Source: Deltaproteobacteria bacterium (GTDB lineage: Bacteria; Desulfobacterota; Syntrophia; Syntrophales; UBA2210). Taken from it: 14,917 nt of DNA. The translations under genes were made by a program, and so were the position numbers. Positions 13,083 through 14,917 of this stretch are shown piece by piece. The number at the start of each line of letters is the position of its first letter. The first letter of the stretch is position 1. The notes under the pieces were generated by a model, which was given only the letters and a program-made list of their open reading frames with translations, did no database searches and was not told the DNA's origin. The DNA is taken from assembly GCA_030603465.1 (NCBI GenBank), contig JAUVXT010000031.1:1-14917 (forward strand), written 5' to 3'.

Positions 13083-14108
13083 TTATTTGCTGTATTTCTT
13101 GATAAGGATTTTTACCAGCGCCACAGCCTTTTTCCCCGGAAGATTTTTCTTTTCCTTATCAGCTATATAGTCGTCGATAAGCGGTCTGGCTGCTGCGGCC
13201 CATTTCTTGCTTTCCGCGTCGGACAGGGGGATGATTTTATTACCCAGGCTCAGAGCGTATTGACGGCCCTCTTCATCGCCTTCGTCCCAGACCTTTCCGT
13301 GAACATCAACCCATTCCGCGCTGATCTTTTCGATGGTCTCTCGAATATCCTGAGGCAGGGCCTTCCATTTCTTCAGGTTCATGACCACGAACATGGCGGT
13401 TGTGTACCCCACGCTGGTGCATTCCGTCGTGTATTTCACCACCTCGGCTTGTTTCCAGCCCTTCAGGGTCTCGATCGGTGTGAATGTTCCCTCTACGACG
13501 CCCTTCTGAAGGGCTTCATAGGTGCCGCCCTGAGGCATTGCAACGGGAACACCGCCCAGTGCCTTTGTAACCTTTGCGCTCAAACCGGTAGAGCGTATCT
13601 TCATCCCCTTCAGATCGGCGATTGATCTGACAGGTTTTTTGGTGTGGAGCAGCCCAGGACCATGGGCATGGATGTAAAGAACCTTTACGTCTTCAAGTTC
13701 CTTCGGTCTTATTTTTTTGGCAAACTCAGTGGCCACACGGGTCGCAACCTTGCCGTTCGGGTAACCGTGGGGAAGATCCAGCGCCTCCATTACGGGGAAT
13801 CGTCCTCTCGTGTATGCAAAGCATGACATTCCTATGTCGGAAATACCCTTTACCACCCCGTCATAGCATTGGTTTGCCTTTGTCAGGGTTCCCGCCGGGA
13901 AGACGGTAATCTTGACCTTCCCGCCGGTGCGTTTCTCTACTTCCTTCGCCCATGCAACGCCTGCCTTAGCCTGTCCATGTGTTGGCGGGAAAAAGATACT
14001 GTAGGTCAGATTAACGGTCTTCCCCAGCGCGGGGGTGGCGCCTACCGGTATTAGCACGGCTGTCATGAATGTGACTATCAATGATATCATAAAAATATTT
14101 CTCTTCAT
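13083..14108 (-). CDS. dctP: TRAP transporter periplasmic solute-binding protein (DctP)
   Basis: This 341-residue secreted protein captures the substrate and delivers it to DctQM. A signal peptide is clear (KR at 2-3, hydrophobic to about 22, likely cleavage near residues 27-30). Family marks include KIRS around R172, the arginine that usually binds a substrate carboxylate, and the MPQGGTYEALQKGVVEG stretch at 191-207. I chose the ATG at 14108 because GGAGG lies 8 nt upstream and the signal peptide starts there; the in-frame ATG at 14150 would add 14 residues before it. The substrate cannot be read from sequence. A carboxylate is likely, and C4-dicarboxylate is only one option. Confidence 0.94.
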   Translation of the reverse strand: MKRNIFMISLIVTFMTAVLIPVGATPALGKTVNLTYSIFFPPTHGQAKAGVAWAKEVEKRTGGKVKITVFPAGTLTKANQCYDGVVKGISDIGMSCFAYTRGRFPVMEALDLPHGYPNGKVATRVATEFAKKIRPKELEDVKVLYIHAHGPGLLHTKKPVRSIADLKGMKIRSTGLSAKVTKALGGVPVAMPQGGTYEALQKGVVEGTFTPIETLKGWKQAEVVKYTTECTSVGYTTAMFVVMNLKKWKALPQDIRETIEKISAEWVDVHGKVWDEGDEEGRQYALSLGNKIIPLSDAESKKWAAAARPLIDDYIADKEKKNLPGKKAVALVKILIKKYSK

Positions 14109-14516
14109 TTTACTATCCTCCAGAATATGTTTCAGAAAAGACTCCCCCATTGAATAAGAAGGGAGAACCTAAATTTAATAATAAACTAAAAACTGTAACA
14201 GGGAATAAGATAAGATTGTAAAGCCTGCTTACCCACCCACACGATGGGCAGCAGGCATCAATACATATAGATGCGGCATTCAGGTAAGGTCTTGATAATA
14301 AGATGTGTGCTTGCTTTTTTTAACATATGCATTTCTCTATACCGGAGACTTGTCGATGAGATTTATTTTCTTTTTCCGGTATTGTCAAGCATTAATTCCC
14401 ACTTTTCCAAAAAAAAGGTGGGTATAAATTTATATTGCCTGATTAGAGGGGAAATCAGGCGCTCCTAACCATTGTTTTAACTTTTTCAGCAGGATAACTA
14501 GCTTTTGTTATGGAGT
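14109..14516. other. 408-bp gene-free stretch rich in inverted repeats
   Basis: No supported gene lies here. It should hold the dctP promoter, but I could not pick one box pair with confidence. Four inverted repeats are visible. GCCTGCT/AGCAGGC (14223-14256) has an inner CCCA/TGGG. ATACCGG/CCGGTAT (14339-14382) is widely spaced. CCCACTTTT pairs with AAAA and GTGGG across a bulge (14398-14422). GCCTGATT/AATCAGGC (14437-14460) is a perfect 8-bp stem with an AGAGGGGA loop. None has a good T-run on either strand, so the terminator of the upstream small membrane-protein gene is unclear. Confidence 0.5.
14437..14460 (-). other. Perfect 8-bp hairpin downstream of the small membrane-protein gene
   Basis: GCCTGATT and AATCAGGC enclose an 8-nt loop, 57 bp past the stop codon of the gene at 14517-14837. 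On the minus strand AATATAAATTTAT follows rather than a T-run. A weak terminator or 3'-end stabiliser is possible. Confidence 0.4.
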
Positions 14517-14837
14517 CTACTTTTCTTCCTTCATTTTTGCTGTCTTTGCTTTTGTTTTCTTGAGTTCTTCCTTGTATTTAGCAGCCTCGGCCTTTGTCTT
14601 CTCTAATTCCTTCTGGGCTTTTTCCAGTTCCTCTTGTTTTTCTTCCTCTTTCTTTTCCTTTTTCTCGAGCATCTGATCCTTCATCTCATCGATCCCGACA
14701 TATACGGCAAGAGCTCCACCCAGAAGTAGAAAGATTGGAATCCCACCCATCAGTATAAAAAGGAATGATTTCCACCAAAGAATCAGCAGGATCAGTCCCA
14801 CGACTGCCGCTATAATACCACCGATCAATACCTTCAT
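14517..14837 (-). CDS. Small membrane protein with charged coiled-coil tail, function unknown
   Basis: This 106-residue protein is not one I recognise. Residues 4-22 and about 25-49 are hydrophobic and form two membrane helices joined by WWKS. Residues 51-106 are almost entirely Lys, Glu and Ala with heptad-like spacing (EELEKAQKELEKTKAEAAKYKEEL region), so a long cytoplasmic coiled coil is likely. GGAGG lies 10 nt upstream of the ATG. It appears to be transcribed alone: the neighbouring dctP is 408 bp away, and no gene lies between this one and the window edge. A scaffold or envelope-associated role is conceivable but unsupported. The low-complexity tail makes homology searches unreliable. 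Confidence 0.7.
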   Translation of the reverse strand: MKVLIGGIIAAVVGLILLILWWKSFLFILMGGIPIFLLLGGALAVYVGIDEMKDQMLEKKEKKEEEKQEELEKAQKELEKTKAEAAKYKEELKKTKAKTAKMKEEK

Positions 14838-14886
14838 AACTGATTAACCTCCTTCTTTTATTAAAGTTTTATAGTTTCGTTAATTA

Positions 14887-14912
14887 GTCATTCCGAGTGA
14901 AGCGAGAAATCT
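14887..14912 (+). repeat. REP-like short palindrome, copy 3
   Basis: GTCATTCCGAGTGAAGCGAG followed by AAATCT, close to copy 2 at 7016. It lies 50 bp upstream of the small membrane-protein gene, at the window edge, and could be the end of a larger repeat continuing outside. Confidence 0.5.
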
Positions 14913-14917
14913 TTTCC

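Noticed and set aside
1..14917. CRISPR array, rRNA, complete insertion sequence or prophage genes
   Set aside because: No regularly spaced repeats, rRNA sequence, transposase, integrase or phage structural genes were seen.

Overview
The window looks like chromosomal DNA of an anaerobic, flavin-bifurcating bacterium, most likely a Desulfobacterota/Deltaproteobacteria member such as a syntroph or sulfate reducer. This placement is inferred from gene content: an Hdr-Flx (Flox) redox operon, a glutaminyl-tRNA synthetase with its own tRNA-Gln, alanine dehydrogenase, a DctPQM TRAP transporter, and short dispersed palindromes of the GTCATTCC...GCGAA type. No marker in the window fixes the genus.

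Positions 157-6966 (+ strand) hold a six-gene operon. In order it encodes an HdrC-HdrB fusion (HdrD-like), HdrA, an MvhD/FlxD-type [2Fe-2S] protein, two ferredoxin-type proteins (FlxC- and FlxB-like) and an FAD/NAD-binding [2Fe-2S] protein (FlxA-like). Together these make a plausible NADH:ferredoxin/disulfide oxidoreductase. FlxA would oxidise NADH, FlxB, FlxC and FlxD would carry electrons to the HdrA flavin, and HdrA would bifurcate them to ferredoxin and to a disulfide at the HdrB-like end. The natural disulfide acceptor (DsrC in sulfate reducers) is not encoded here. hdrA, flxD and flxC are tightly packed, but the other three spacers are 105-187 bp and contain repeat-derived DNA. These are a decayed four-helix-bundle (S23/IVP) mini-element with a probable 10-bp target duplication, a near-perfect 24-bp palindrome, and a 117-bp MITE-like element. 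An 18-bp inverted repeat brackets flxB.

Positions 7122-9290 hold a tRNA-Gln(CUG) gene on the + strand facing glnS on the - strand, with a terminator hairpin between them that is T-rich in both directions. The glnS-ald spacer carries divergent promoter candidates and a nested dyad on the ald side. ald (9451-10563) interconverts alanine and pyruvate with NAD(H).

Positions 10673-14837 are all on the - strand. They encode a small 3D-domain lipoprotein, a TRAP transporter operon (dctP-dctQ-dctM, with an ATGA overlap between Q and M), a 408-bp gene-free stretch rich in inverted repeats, and a small two-helix membrane protein with a charged coiled-coil tail. A third copy of the short palindrome lies at the right edge.

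The most unusual points are the repeat-derived insertions inside the electron-bifurcation operon and the apparent loss of accessory cysteines in both FlxB and FlxC. All family statements are from memory; no database search was run.
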